DNA from: Desemzia sp. RIT 804
Lineage (GTDB): Bacteria > Bacillota > Bacilli > Lactobacillales > Carnobacteriaceae
Reading direction: 5' to 3'
Assembly: GCF_016892605.1 (NCBI RefSeq)
Contig: NZ_JAFEMV010000003.1
Coordinates: 248,001 to 312,000 of the forward strand
Length of the DNA stretch: 64,000 nucleotides
Positions 25,739-34,199 of the stretch are shown here, one piece after another (within the stretch, counting starts at the first letter, position 1; the number at the start of each line of letters is the position of its first letter). Under the pieces are notes generated by a model. That model worked only from the letters and a program-made list of their open reading frames with translations, was not told the DNA's origin and did no database searches. The translations under genes and the position numbers were made by a program.

Positions 25739-27121
25739 ATGAGGATAAAAAGCCAAAAAGGAAAACGGATTCGAGCAAGTGATACCCATTTGCTCTTCCA
25801 GTTTTCCTTTTTTACTCTTTTCAGTTGTTGGTTATTATTTCTACTCCCTTTCCATCTTCACTTTCTTCTGTCTAGTAATTGGCAACTAGAAGAATTCAAA
25901 ACCTATTTTTTGAGTTCCTATAGTCTTTGGGTAGTTATTATCAGTGGTTTCATTGTTGCTGTTTTAGCTTATGGCTTTTATCGCTATCGGTATGATTCCA
26001 TTAAAGAACGGATCCATCGACAAAAATTAGCCCGAATGGTCCTCGAGAATGGCTGGTATGAAACGAAGCAAGTGGAATCATTCAATCTATTTGAAGATGC
26101 TCCGTCAAAAACTAAAGAAAAAATCAGTTACTTTCCTAAAATCTACTATCGTTTAGATAAAGGACTGATTCACATTCAAGTAGAAATCACTTTAGGCAAA
26201 TACCAAGATCAACTGTTGAAGTTGGAAAAGAAACTAGAGAGCGGCTTGTATTGCGAATTAGTATCAAAAGAACTCAAAGATTCTTTTGTAGAATACACCC
26301 TTTTATATGACATGATCGCCAATCGTATTTCCATTGATGAGGTGCGGGTAGAAAATGGACAATTGCATTTGATGAAAAATCTCTCTTGGGCATTTGATTC
26401 CTTGCCGCATATGTTGATTGCAGGCGGTACCGGTGGCGGGAAAACCTATTTCATTTTAACGATGATCGAATCATTGTTACGAACCGATGCCGAGTTATTT
26501 ATTCTGGATCCTAAAAATGCCGATTTAGCGGACTTAAATACCGTTATGCTGCATGTCTATTATCAAAAAGAAGAGATTACGGCTTGTGTGGAAGATTTTT
26601 ACACCCGTATGATGGAACGAAGTCAAGAAATGAAAGAAATGCCAAACTATAAAACTGGTGAAAACTACGCTTATTTAGGATTAGCTCCCAACTTTTTGAT
26701 TTTTGATGAATATGCGGCTTTTATGGAAATGTTAACGAACAAAGAAAGTATGGCGATCATGAATAAGTTAAAACAAATCATTATGTTAGGTCGTCAAGCC
26801 GGCTTCTTCTTGGTTTTGGCTTGTCAACGTCCAGATGCAAAATACCTCGCTGATGGGATTCGGGACCAATTTAATTTTCGTGTAGCACTTGGCCGAATGA
26901 GTGACTTAGGATATGGCATGATGTTTGGAGACGTGGACAAAGATTTCTTTTTGAAACAAATCAAAGGCCGTGGTTATGTGGATACAGGTACAAGCGTAAT
27001 TAGTGAATTTTATACTCCCCTCGTGCCCAAAGAGCATGACTTTTTGGAAACCATCAACCAATTGAATAAAAAACGCTTAGATAACGTGAACGAAGAGGAG
27101 GAAATTCAGCATGGAGTTTGA
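25739..27121 (+). CDS. FtsK/SpoIIIE-type coupling protein (Tn916 Orf21)
   Basis: The 460-residue ATPase has two N-terminal membrane helices (~23-50 and ~65-80) and an FtsK-HerA motor domain. Walker A is GGTGGGKTY (~229-237), Walker B is NFLIFDEYAAFM, and LGRQAGFFLVLACQRPDA is the sensor region. It docks the relaxase-DNA complex at the inner face of the membrane and pumps DNA into the conjugation channel. Gene order orf23-orf22-orf21 matches Tn916. Confidence 0.93.
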   Translation: MRIKSQKGKRIRASDTHLLFQFSFFTLFSCWLLFLLPFHLHFLLSSNWQLEEFKTYFLSSYSLWVVIISGFIVAVLAYGFYRYRYDSIKERIHRQKLARMVLENGWYETKQVESFNLFEDAPSKTKEKISYFPKIYYRLDKGLIHIQVEITLGKYQDQLLKLEKKLESGLYCELVSKELKDSFVEYTLLYDMIANRISIDEVRVENGQLHLMKNLSWAFDSLPHMLIAGGTGGGKTYFILTMIESLLRTDAELFILDPKNADLADLNTVMLHVYYQKEEITACVEDFYTRMMERSQEMKEMPNYKTGENYAYLGLAPNFLIFDEYAAFMEMLTNKESMAIMNKLKQIIMLGRQAGFFLVLACQRPDAKYLADGIRDQFNFRVALGRMSDLGYGMMFGDVDKDFFLKQIKGRGYVDTGTSVISEFYTPLVPKEHDFLETINQLNKKRLDNVNEEEEIQHGV

Positions 27122-27401
27122 TACACTGATCTATACATTGAATCAGATTGCGAGAGAAACACAAGATAGTGTAGTAACAGAACACTTCTCTTCCCTAGCT
27201 TCGGCTATAGCAAAAAATGGCATTACTGGACTTGTCCCCTTAGAAGAAGGTGGGTTAGAAGATGGAGTTCCCTTTGATCACATTTTAGCGGAGTTAAGAC
27301 AAGGACTAGAGCAAGTCTCTTCTTCCCTTGATCAAGGAAAAATAGAAGATGTCTATCGGCAATTGCTCACCTATGGTGTAGACGGCTATGTAAACGAGTA
27401 A
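27111..27401 (+). CDS. Small acidic protein in the transfer operon, unknown function
   Basis: The 96-residue protein begins MEFDTLIYTLNQIARETQDS and contains GLEDGVPFDHILAELRQGLE. It is acidic and helical with no membrane segment or known motif. Its ATG lies within the last codons of orf21 with GGAGGAAA upstream, so it is translationally coupled. I do not recognise the family; it is not in the classical Tn916 set. A role in the coupling protein or relaxosome is only inferred from position. Confidence 0.7.
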   Translation: MEFDTLIYTLNQIARETQDSVVTEHFSSLASAIAKNGITGLVPLEEGGLEDGVPFDHILAELRQGLEQVSSSLDQGKIEDVYRQLLTYGVDGYVNE

Positions 27402-27524
27402 AAAATAGTTATCTAGTATTCCAACTAAATAAGAAATTTGGTTCTAGGATCCGGTCAGACTTGTTTCAGCGGAACTAACCTATAAAGCGCGGTATAGTAA
27501 AAGAAAGAGTTTGGAGGGGATGTA

Positions 27525-27869
27525 ATGAAACAGTTTGTTCATGCCGTTTTTACAAGTCTGCAACTGTCTTATTTTATTCGTCAATATGTGTTTAGTGGGA
27601 TGATAGTCGCGCTCGTCTATTTTGGGATTAAACGAACGCCTTCTTTCACTCTGCTCTTAATCCTAAATTTTCTTCTCTATCCGTTTGCCATGTTTGCTTA
27701 TGATTCTCTTATAAATCTATTACTAGGAAACACAGTATGGATTGTTAGTGGCTTATGGTCCCTTATTTATAGCATTTTAAAAATAGGTTTGATTTTCTTT
27801 TTCAGTACTTTAATCGCCCCAATCGGCATACTCTTGCTTTACTTCATGAATCGAAAAAGAGAAAACTGA
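27525..27869 (+). CDS. Small membrane protein, unknown function
   Basis: This 114-residue protein has three to four hydrophobic segments (FIRQYVFSGMIVALVYFGI; FTLLLILNFLLYPFAMFAY; IVSGLWSLIYSILKIGLIFF; TLIAPIGILLLYFM) and a basic end (NRKREN). The start has TTGGAGGGG 5 bases upstream. It lies between the orf21 block and oriT. No family recognised; it may assist mating-pair formation or be cargo. Confidence 0.65.
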   Translation: MKQFVHAVFTSLQLSYFIRQYVFSGMIVALVYFGIKRTPSFTLLLILNFLLYPFAMFAYDSLINLLLGNTVWIVSGLWSLIYSILKIGLIFFFSTLIAPIGILLLYFMNRKREN

Positions 27870-27881
27870 AACACACAGGCA

Positions 27882-27988
27882 GCCTAGGCGATGATGTGCG
27901 AAGCGTAAATCATCGTCTAGGCTTGCCTTGTTGGTGTGGCGTAGCCACGCCAACAAGAAGCTGACCCCCCCATTTCTAACAGGGGGGT
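27882..27988. other. Origin of transfer (oriT), Tn916/ICEBs1 type
   Basis: There are three inverted repeats in a row: GCCTAGGCGATGAT ... ATCATCGTCTAGGC (27882-27922), TTGTTGGTGTGGC-gta-GCCACGCCAACAA (27928-27956), and ACCCCCCC then ATTTCTAAC then AGGGGGGT (27964-27988). The last has the same form as the ICEBs1/Tn916 oriT repeat (C-run, CTAAC, G-run), where the relaxase nicks. It lies between orf21 and orf20, as in Tn916. Confidence 0.85.
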
Positions 27989-28056
27989 AGAAATACACAA
28001 ATGAATAAGAACAAAGACATAGGAACCTTGAACTACCAGTCTTTGTTCACACGAAT

Positions 28057-28097
28057 AAGATGTCAACTGATACAGAGCTAGTTGACATCTTTTTTGT
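28057..28097 (+). terminator. Terminator between oriT and the relaxase gene
   Basis: AAGATGTCAACT ... AGTTGACATCTT followed by TTTTG. It lies 20 bp before the relaxase ribosome binding site, so the relaxase may be controlled by readthrough or have its own promoter. Confidence 0.8.
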
Positions 28098-28119
28098 TTT
28101 ATAAACAGCTATTGGAGGA

Positions 28120-29313
28120 ATGGATGAGATGCGCTTAGCACAAAGAATTCAACAATTACGCGAAAAACGATTCACTTATGGCATTTCACAAAACAAATTA
28201 GCAACAGATGTTGGCATTTCGAGGCAATACCTCAGTGAAATTGAAACAGGAAAAGTGATTCCGTCGGAATCGCTACTGGATGAACTGGAAGAACTACTTG
28301 AACGATATAATCCTGATTTACCGCTAGAAATGTTGTTTGACTATGTACGCATTCGCTTCCCTACTACTGATCCACAAAAAGTCATTGAACCGATCCTCAA
28401 ATTAAAGATGACGTACATGTTGCATGAAGATTATGCCTTCTACTCTTATAACGAACAATATGTCTTTGGCGATATTGTCGTCATGGTCTCTCATGAAATG
28501 GAGAAAGGCGTACTCGTTGAATTAAAAGGAAAAGGGTGTCGACAATTCGAAAACTTTCTATTAGCCCAACAACGGACCTGGTTTGATTTCTTTTTAGATG
28601 TCTTTGCAGCGAATGGTGTGTTTAAACGATTGGATTTAGCGATCAATGACAAAGTTGGCTTGTTGAATATACCAGAACTGACAAGAAAATGTCGCAATGA
28701 AGAATGTATCTCGGTCTTTCGTAGTTTCAAGAGTTACCGATCTGGTGAATTGGTTCATCCATACGAAAAAGCAGATATGGGCAATACCCTTTATATTGGC
28801 TCACTAAAAAGCGAAGTCTATTTTTGTTTGTACGAAAAAGATTACGAACAATATATCAAAAATGGGCTTCCGTTAGAAGACAGTCCAGTTAAAAACCGAT
28901 TTGAAATTCGTTTGAAAAATGAACGGGCATTACATGCAGCGATTGACCTTCTGAATAATGGCAATGTTGGGAATACCACCTTCTCTATCATTAATCGCTA
29001 CATTCGTTTTGTTGACAAAAAACCGGACACACGCCGGAGTCAATGGAAAATCAATGCAGATTGGGCCTGGTTCTTAGGTGAGAACCAGCGAAAATTACGT
29101 CTGACTTCTGAACCTGAACCCTACTCTTTTGACCGTACATTGAATTGGCTGGCTTATCAAGTAGCTCCTACTTTAAAAGCAGCCATAACGATCGATAAGA
29201 TCAATCAAACAACCGTCATTAAAGATATGATTCGTACTACAGAACTTTCTGATCGACACAAAAAAATAGTGCAGCAACAAACCCTTCCAATTGAGGAAGT
29301 TATTACAGAATAG
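28120..29313 (+). CDS. Relaxase / replication initiator (Tn916 Orf20, Rep_trans family)
   Basis: This 397-residue protein has an N-terminal XRE-type HTH (NKLATDVGISRQYLSEIETG, ~25-45) and a Rep_trans relaxase domain: VLVELKGKGCRQFENFL, FKRLDLAINDKVGLLNIPEL, TLYIGSLKSEVYFCLYEKDY (active-site Tyr region) and NRFEIRLKNERA. It nicks oriT, stays bound to the 5' end, and also supports plasmid-like replication of the excised ICE. An alternative ATG at 28129 has better spacing from GGAGG. Confidence 0.93.
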   Translation: MDEMRLAQRIQQLREKRFTYGISQNKLATDVGISRQYLSEIETGKVIPSESLLDELEELLERYNPDLPLEMLFDYVRIRFPTTDPQKVIEPILKLKMTYMLHEDYAFYSYNEQYVFGDIVVMVSHEMEKGVLVELKGKGCRQFENFLLAQQRTWFDFFLDVFAANGVFKRLDLAINDKVGLLNIPELTRKCRNEECISVFRSFKSYRSGELVHPYEKADMGNTLYIGSLKSEVYFCLYEKDYEQYIKNGLPLEDSPVKNRFEIRLKNERALHAAIDLLNNGNVGNTTFSIINRYIRFVDKKPDTRRSQWKINADWAWFLGENQRKLRLTSEPEPYSFDRTLNWLAYQVAPTLKAAITIDKINQTTVIKDMIRTTELSDRHKKIVQQQTLPIEEVITE

Positions 29314-29325
29314 GAGGAAATAATT

Positions 29326-29547
29326 ATGAACTTTGGACAAAACCTCTATAACTGGTTTCTATCCAATGCAGAATCACTAGTATTGATGGCCATTGTCGTC
29401 ATTGGGGTATATTTAGGATTCAAACGAGAATTTTCTAAATTAATTGGCTTTCTAATTATCGCTTTGATTGCAGTTGGTTTAGTCTTCAATGCAACAGGTG
29501 TGAAAGATGTTCTCTTAAGCTTGTTCAATCGAATTATTGGAGCATGA
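29326..29547 (+). CDS. TcpD-like small membrane protein
   Basis: The 73-residue protein has two hydrophobic helices (SLVLMAIVVIGVYLGF; LIGFLIIALIAVGLVFNA) and an amphipathic C-terminus. It matches the small membrane component found just after the relaxase in Tn916/ICEBs1-type modules. It lies 12 bp after orf20 with AGGAGG. Probably part of the membrane channel. Confidence 0.8.
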   Translation: MNFGQNLYNWFLSNAESLVLMAIVVIGVYLGFKREFSKLIGFLIIALIAVGLVFNATGVKDVLLSLFNRIIGA

Positions 29548-29607
29548 GTACTCTTTCTAGTTAGCAGAAAAGTTGTTATAATCAACTTAAAAACTGGAGA
29601 GATATAA

Positions 29608-30369
29608 ATGGAATTGTTAAGTTACTTTGTAGAAAATGTGGATGAAAAAAGTCCATATTTTCAATTTAAAGAAGAAATTGAATTAGGTTGGTTTGATTTT
29701 CTTGAAAACAGTTATATTCCTTATAACAAACTACATGTGGTTCATCCTAAAGAAGCTATACGAAAATTTAAAGATCTATGTCAACCAGCAAATTCATATG
29801 GTACAGAATTAAACTGTCAATTTACTTTAATTTGTTTCTATTTGTATCAAAATAATTACTTTATTGAAGAATTTCCTGAATTACTAAATACTCCTTTAAC
29901 ATTGGAAGAATTTGCTTATGGTCAGGTTAGAACTTATCTAATTGAAAATAAGGGAGAAAGTCCTAATGGTGTACCTTGGCAATCAAGAAGAAACCTTATT
30001 AATCAATTAAGTTTTAAAGTATCTGATAGTTTTTATTTGCAAGATCAATTAAATGAAACATTTAGAATTATTTCAACAAGAGGTGCCCAATTTCATACAA
30101 TGTCTGACGAAGAAAAACTAAAGGAAATAGCAAATATGCTTGAGTTTATCTTGAAGAAAAAGAATAAGTTCTTGTCTTTAGATACTGAAACTCTTTACTT
30201 TAACTATATAACTAATGATGACATCATATCCTATCGAAAAAGAATTCAATGTTTTAGACATAGTTCAGAAGAAAGTTTAGAACAAAGAAAAAAACTATTA
30301 CCGAGTATCGACTTTTTTATTAGCTATGGATTAACTATATTGGCACCTCTAAAATTAGATATTAGTTAA
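29608..30369 (+). CDS. Cargo protein of unknown function (253 aa)
   Basis: A soluble protein inserted between the TcpD-like gene and ardA. It contains CQFTLICFYLYQNNYFIEE, EFAYGQVRTYLIENKGES, ISTRGAQFHTMSDEEKLKEI and FNYITNDDIISYRKRI, and has no membrane segment. I recognise no named domain. It has its own ribosome binding site (TGGAGAG) and terminator (30383-30413), is more AT-rich than the transfer genes, and sits at a spot where such elements carry extra genes, so a defence or toxin role is possible but unproven. Confidence 0.65.
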   Translation: MELLSYFVENVDEKSPYFQFKEEIELGWFDFLENSYIPYNKLHVVHPKEAIRKFKDLCQPANSYGTELNCQFTLICFYLYQNNYFIEEFPELLNTPLTLEEFAYGQVRTYLIENKGESPNGVPWQSRRNLINQLSFKVSDSFYLQDQLNETFRIISTRGAQFHTMSDEEKLKEIANMLEFILKKKNKFLSLDTETLYFNYITNDDIISYRKRIQCFRHSSEESLEQRKKLLPSIDFFISYGLTILAPLKLDIS

Positions 30370-30382
30370 GTTGAAAAAAGTT

Positions 30383-30415
30383 ACAACACAACATTTTTGT
30401 TGTGTTGTTTTTATT
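30383..30415 (+). terminator. Terminator of the 253-aa gene
   Basis: ACAACACAAC and TTGTGTTGT pair around ATTTTTG, followed by TTTTATTTAT. Strong stem. Confidence 0.85.
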
Positions 30416-30436
30416 TATATATATGGAGGTATGGTT

Positions 30437-30937
30437 ATGGAAATGCAAGTCTATATTTCTAATTTAGGAAAATATAATGAAGGCGAACTTGTTGGTGCTT
30501 GGTTTCATCCGCCAATCAATATGGAAGAAGTGAAAGAAAAGATTGGACTAAATGATGAATACGAGGAATATGCCATTCATGATTATGATCTTCCTTTTAC
30601 CATTGATGAATACACACCAATCCACGAAATCAACCGGTTATGTACGATGATTGAAGAAATTGAAGGAACACCCATTTATGATGAACTAACGGAAATTCAA
30701 AGTATGTGGTTTTCGAGTTTAGAAAATTTAATCGAACACAAAGATGATATCATTTGTCATTCGGATTGTGACTCCATGGAAGATGTAGCAGCTTACTATG
30801 TTGAAGAAACCGGCCAACTCGGCGAAGTTCCATCGAACCTTCAAAATTACATCGATTATCAAGCGCTTGGTCGTGATATGGAGATTGAAGGAAGCTACCT
30901 TGTCACTTCTCATGGGGTATTTGAATATTTAGAATAA
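30437..30937 (+). CDS. ardA: Antirestriction protein ArdA (Tn916 Orf18)
   Basis: The 166-residue acidic DNA mimic has the ArdA hallmarks MEMQVYISNLGKYNEGELVG, AWFHPPINMEEV, EYAIHDYDLPFTIDEY and YIDYQALGRDMEIEGSYL. It blocks type I restriction enzymes when the ICE enters a new host. The start at 30437 is chosen because GGAGG lies 7 bases before it; the upstream ORF extension runs through the terminator. In Tn916 it directly precedes orf17, whereas here two HEPN genes are inserted between. Confidence 0.93.
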   Translation: MEMQVYISNLGKYNEGELVGAWFHPPINMEEVKEKIGLNDEYEEYAIHDYDLPFTIDEYTPIHEINRLCTMIEEIEGTPIYDELTEIQSMWFSSLENLIEHKDDIICHSDCDSMEDVAAYYVEETGQLGEVPSNLQNYIDYQALGRDMEIEGSYLVTSHGVFEYLE

Positions 30938-31041
30938 CTCGCATTCTTTATCTGTGTAAAATCTTTATTTTAATGGATAGTGAACAGATATGTTTTAGTC
31001 TGATTTCATGTATAATGATTTAAAAACTAGGATGAACTTTG

Positions 31042-32781
31042 ATGAAAGAAAATTTATTAGACTATATTATAAGAAGCGATAAAACGCTCTACTTTGAGCT
31101 TATAGCATTGGAAGTTTATGAGGATATTTCGAAAAAAATTGCTGAGGATGATACCGAAGGTGATTTTCATGCAAAAAGGAAGCAACTTTATATAGAGTTG
31201 GAAAAAAGATTCGATTCTTCAAACGATACTTTTCTAAGACTTGTCATAGCTTACTCTCTTATTTCTGGCACTTACTTTATGACAAATGGTTTAAATATAA
31301 CTGGAAGACTTGATAAATATAGCGGCAAACGTTATACAGAATTTGTTTTCACTGTTATTGATAATGCTTTGAACATTACCCAAAAACTTGTAAAAAAAGA
31401 AATTCAATACAGATTGGCAAGTGATCTGATAGGAATTGCACTGGAACTATCAAATAAACAAAATAAGGAAGTTATAATAAATCAAGTCAATGAATTTGTA
31501 AGTCAAACTTCTCTTAGTGATGACAAAGTATTATCTGTTAAAAAAGTTGAGTTTTTAGTTCCGGCAATAAACTTACTGATCGAAGATAAAAAATTCAGAA
31601 CGCTAAATTTAGAAAAGAAAATTAATGAGATTCTTGATTTTTCAATAGAACAAGGAGATACTGCACTGTCCGAACGTGCAAAATATAATCAAATGGGTTT
31701 TGACTGTATATTTCCTTCAGTGTTTGAACTTAAGATTAGGTATTGCCAGAAATTGAATAATAAAGATAAAACAAAAATAAATGAAGTAGTAAAATCTTTT
31801 GCTGAAACCTATGAGACTTTAGCTAAATCAAGAAGATATATTGGTGAGGTTAATTTACAAGTAGCAATACATCATTATGAGAATGCAGTCAAACTTTATG
31901 CTAAATATGGTTTTGATGATGAACTTAAAGCAGTAAAGAAACTTCTTGATGAAACTAAACAAGAACTAGAAAATTGGGATAATCCTAATAGCATTTCTAG
32001 AAAGTATAATCTGATGGACAATTTTTCAGAATCTTACCATTTACAACTAAAAGAATCGCTAAAGCAGTTTATACAATTAGATTTCAATGCGCAAATTCAA
32101 ACACTATTGTCTGCTGTACCAATCATTAAAAAAACGGATATTTCTAAGTTTAGAACTGACGAAAAAGAAGTTAATCAGTTTTCAGAAATTTTCCCAGTGA
32201 ATTTTGTAAATGAAAAAGGACATACTACATTTTATAGTGATAGCGAAGAAAGGAAAGAAAGCTATGCATTGTATAATTGTATTCAAAAATTTGGTGCTAT
32301 ACTCTGGACTCATTTATTGAGTAGTATTTTTGAACAACAGATTCCTCTTGATTTTACTGAATTTTTTAATTCAGATGAAAAACTTTCTAAGCGTTCCCAT
32401 CTTTTTAGCAAGGCGTATGATTTGTTCTTTTGTGGAGATGTTTACTCTGCATTGTATATTCTGGTGCCTCAAGTAGAATGGTGGTTTAGAGAGATTGCAT
32501 ATGAAGCAGGTGAACAAACTTCAAATTTGAATTATTTTCCTACGGAGCATGAAAAAACACTTTCTCCTATTTTTAATACCAATGCGCTCAAAGAATATTT
32601 AGGAGAAGATTGGCATTGGCTGTTTGAGCAGTTGATGACAAAAGAACCAATGAATATAAGAAACAAGATTGCTCATGGTCTTGAACTAAATGATAATGGA
32701 TTTTGTGCTTATTTCGCTTTGTGTGTTTTCAAGTTAATAAATAGTAAAAAACTAGAAATCAAAGGAAGGGATAAAAAGTGA
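31042..32781 (+). CDS. DUF4209-like protein with C-terminal HEPN motif (first gene of pair)
   Basis: The 579-residue protein is mostly helical. Its C-terminal ~150 residues (FSKAYDLFFCGDVYSALYIL; VEWWFREIAYEAGEQ) end in a textbook HEPN ribonuclease motif, MNIRNKIAHGLEL (R-N-x3-H, about residues 540-545). The C-terminal part resembles DUF4209. The gene has a TATAAT at ~31012 and overlaps the next gene by four bases (GTGA), so the two are translationally coupled. HEPN nucleases act in toxin and abortive-infection systems; a role as a phage or plasmid defence module is inference. AT content is above that of the flanking transfer genes. Confidence 0.7.
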   Translation: MKENLLDYIIRSDKTLYFELIALEVYEDISKKIAEDDTEGDFHAKRKQLYIELEKRFDSSNDTFLRLVIAYSLISGTYFMTNGLNITGRLDKYSGKRYTEFVFTVIDNALNITQKLVKKEIQYRLASDLIGIALELSNKQNKEVIINQVNEFVSQTSLSDDKVLSVKKVEFLVPAINLLIEDKKFRTLNLEKKINEILDFSIEQGDTALSERAKYNQMGFDCIFPSVFELKIRYCQKLNNKDKTKINEVVKSFAETYETLAKSRRYIGEVNLQVAIHHYENAVKLYAKYGFDDELKAVKKLLDETKQELENWDNPNSISRKYNLMDNFSESYHLQLKESLKQFIQLDFNAQIQTLLSAVPIIKKTDISKFRTDEKEVNQFSEIFPVNFVNEKGHTTFYSDSEERKESYALYNCIQKFGAILWTHLLSSIFEQQIPLDFTEFFNSDEKLSKRSHLFSKAYDLFFCGDVYSALYILVPQVEWWFREIAYEAGEQTSNLNYFPTEHEKTLSPIFNTNALKEYLGEDWHWLFEQLMTKEPMNIRNKIAHGLELNDNGFCAYFALCVFKLINSKKLEIKGRDKK

Positions 32782-33722
32782 AAAAATTTAATCACAAAGA
32801 CTTTGATATAGAGACTGAAATAGAAACAGGTAATGATGATTTTATATATGGTAATTATGTAGATTGGGATAGATTTAGAGCTGAAAACGAAGACAATCTT
32901 CTTGATTATTTTGATGTTTCTTTACCATGGGGCAAAAAACTTACAATTTTAGAGTATGCAGATTTTATCAAACAGGAAGTATTTACTAATACAGCTATTT
33001 CTGATAATTATAATTTAACAAAATTACCAGTTTCAAAACAAGGTGAAGATATTTCTAAGCTATACATTCAATTTCCTAATCGTAATGATAGTGATTCAGA
33101 TAAATTAATTTTTGAAATTTTCAATCATTTTGAGGTCCCTTCTGATCAAGAATATGAATATGAACTGCCTGAAGACTTACAATATTGGCACACATTGTTG
33201 GTTGACGAATATTCCGAAAATGAATATGAGTATTATAAAAACTATCCTGTTGAGTTTACAACCTATAAGGATGCAATATATGATATACAATCAAAAGTTA
33301 ATGGTACTTCTGACACTCTAACTAAAAAATCTTTAATACTATCGTCTCTGATTATTAGCGAAAGTTTGTTAAAGTCAATTATTGTTAAAAAAACACCTAG
33401 AGAAACTGGAATCAGTGAATTTAGTCAAGAAATTATTTCCTCTGAAATTAGTAAAAAGCTTCGCGGAAGTGTAGAAACCAGAAATGGCCTTTTTAAAAAA
33501 CTTTTTAATAGAAATACTCCTAAACAGAATTGGGTGAATTTAAGGAATTCTTTATCTCATGATATTGAATCATCATTTATAAAGGATAAAAATATAATTT
33601 TCACCAATATGAAAGAAGATAAAGAGGAAACCTACTCTATTGATAACTTATTTAAAAATCAGATAGAATTTTATAAAGAGCTTCAAACAATTATAGATGA
33701 ATATAATGTTCAAACAGAATAA
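32778..33722 (+). CDS. HEPN-motif protein (second gene of pair)
   Basis: This 314-residue protein begins with GTG overlapping the previous stop. The N-terminal half is acidic (ETEIETGNDDF; DEYSENEYEYY). The C-terminal half is helical (LILSSLIISESLLKSIIVKK) and contains WVNLRNSLSHDIES, an R-x4-H HEPN motif (Arg ~256, His ~261). I do not recognise a named family for the full length. With the preceding gene it makes a two-HEPN operon closed by its own terminator, wholly contained between ardA and orf17. Confidence 0.68.
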   Translation: MKKFNHKDFDIETEIETGNDDFIYGNYVDWDRFRAENEDNLLDYFDVSLPWGKKLTILEYADFIKQEVFTNTAISDNYNLTKLPVSKQGEDISKLYIQFPNRNDSDSDKLIFEIFNHFEVPSDQEYEYELPEDLQYWHTLLVDEYSENEYEYYKNYPVEFTTYKDAIYDIQSKVNGTSDTLTKKSLILSSLIISESLLKSIIVKKTPRETGISEFSQEIISSEISKKLRGSVETRNGLFKKLFNRNTPKQNWVNLRNSLSHDIESSFIKDKNIIFTNMKEDKEETYSIDNLFKNQIEFYKELQTIIDEYNVQTE

Positions 33723-33744
33723 TAAGTATAGAATAATTAACTAT

Positions 33745-33781
33745 TAAAAAGCAGTCTACTACTATAGTGGATTGCTTTTTG
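33745..33781 (+). terminator. Terminator of the HEPN pair
   Basis: AAAAGCAGTCTACTA pairs (two G-U pairs) with TAGTGGATTGCTTTT, followed by TTGTATTT. It isolates the pair from the conjugation genes. Confidence 0.7.
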
Positions 33782-33806
33782 TATTTATGAAAGGACGTGA
33801 GGAAAC

Positions 33807-34199
33807 CTGAAGAAACTAAAAAGCTATACCAGCATTTGGTCTGTCGAAAAAGTCATTTATGCCATCAATGATTTTAAGCTTCCCTTCCCTATTACGTTTT
33901 CTCAAATGGCTTGGTTTGTTTCTAGTTTATTTATTGTGATGCTACTAGGAGATTTGCCCCCATTCTCATTCATTGAGGGGGCATTATTGAAATATATAGG
34001 GATTCCAGTCAGCTTAACGTGGTTTATGAGCCAAAAAACATTTGATGGAAAGAAACCATACCGCTTTATTCAAACGACCATCACCTATTTCTTCCGGCCT
34101 AAAACCACCTATGCAGGAAAAACAGTAAAATATGAAAAAGAACGGATGGAACAAGACACAACAATTGTAAGGAGTGAGCTGATTGAACTACCCGATTAA
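33807..34199 (+). CDS. TcpE-family conjugation protein (Tn916 Orf17), CTG start
   Basis: The 130-residue protein starts KKLKSYTSIWSVEKVIYAIN and has the family features PFPITFSQMAWFVSSLFIVM, FIEGALLKYIGIPVSLTWFM and SQKTFDGKKPY, with two membrane helices. A TGA lies just 9 bases upstream of the conserved N-terminus and no ATG, GTG or TTG is in frame before Met 34. A CTG at 33807, preceded by GTGAGG, must therefore initiate. TcpE is an inner-membrane part of the Gram-positive conjugation channel. Confidence 0.85.
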   Translation: MKKLKSYTSIWSVEKVIYAINDFKLPFPITFSQMAWFVSSLFIVMLLGDLPPFSFIEGALLKYIGIPVSLTWFMSQKTFDGKKPYRFIQTTITYFFRPKTTYAGKTVKYEKERMEQDTTIVRSELIELPD

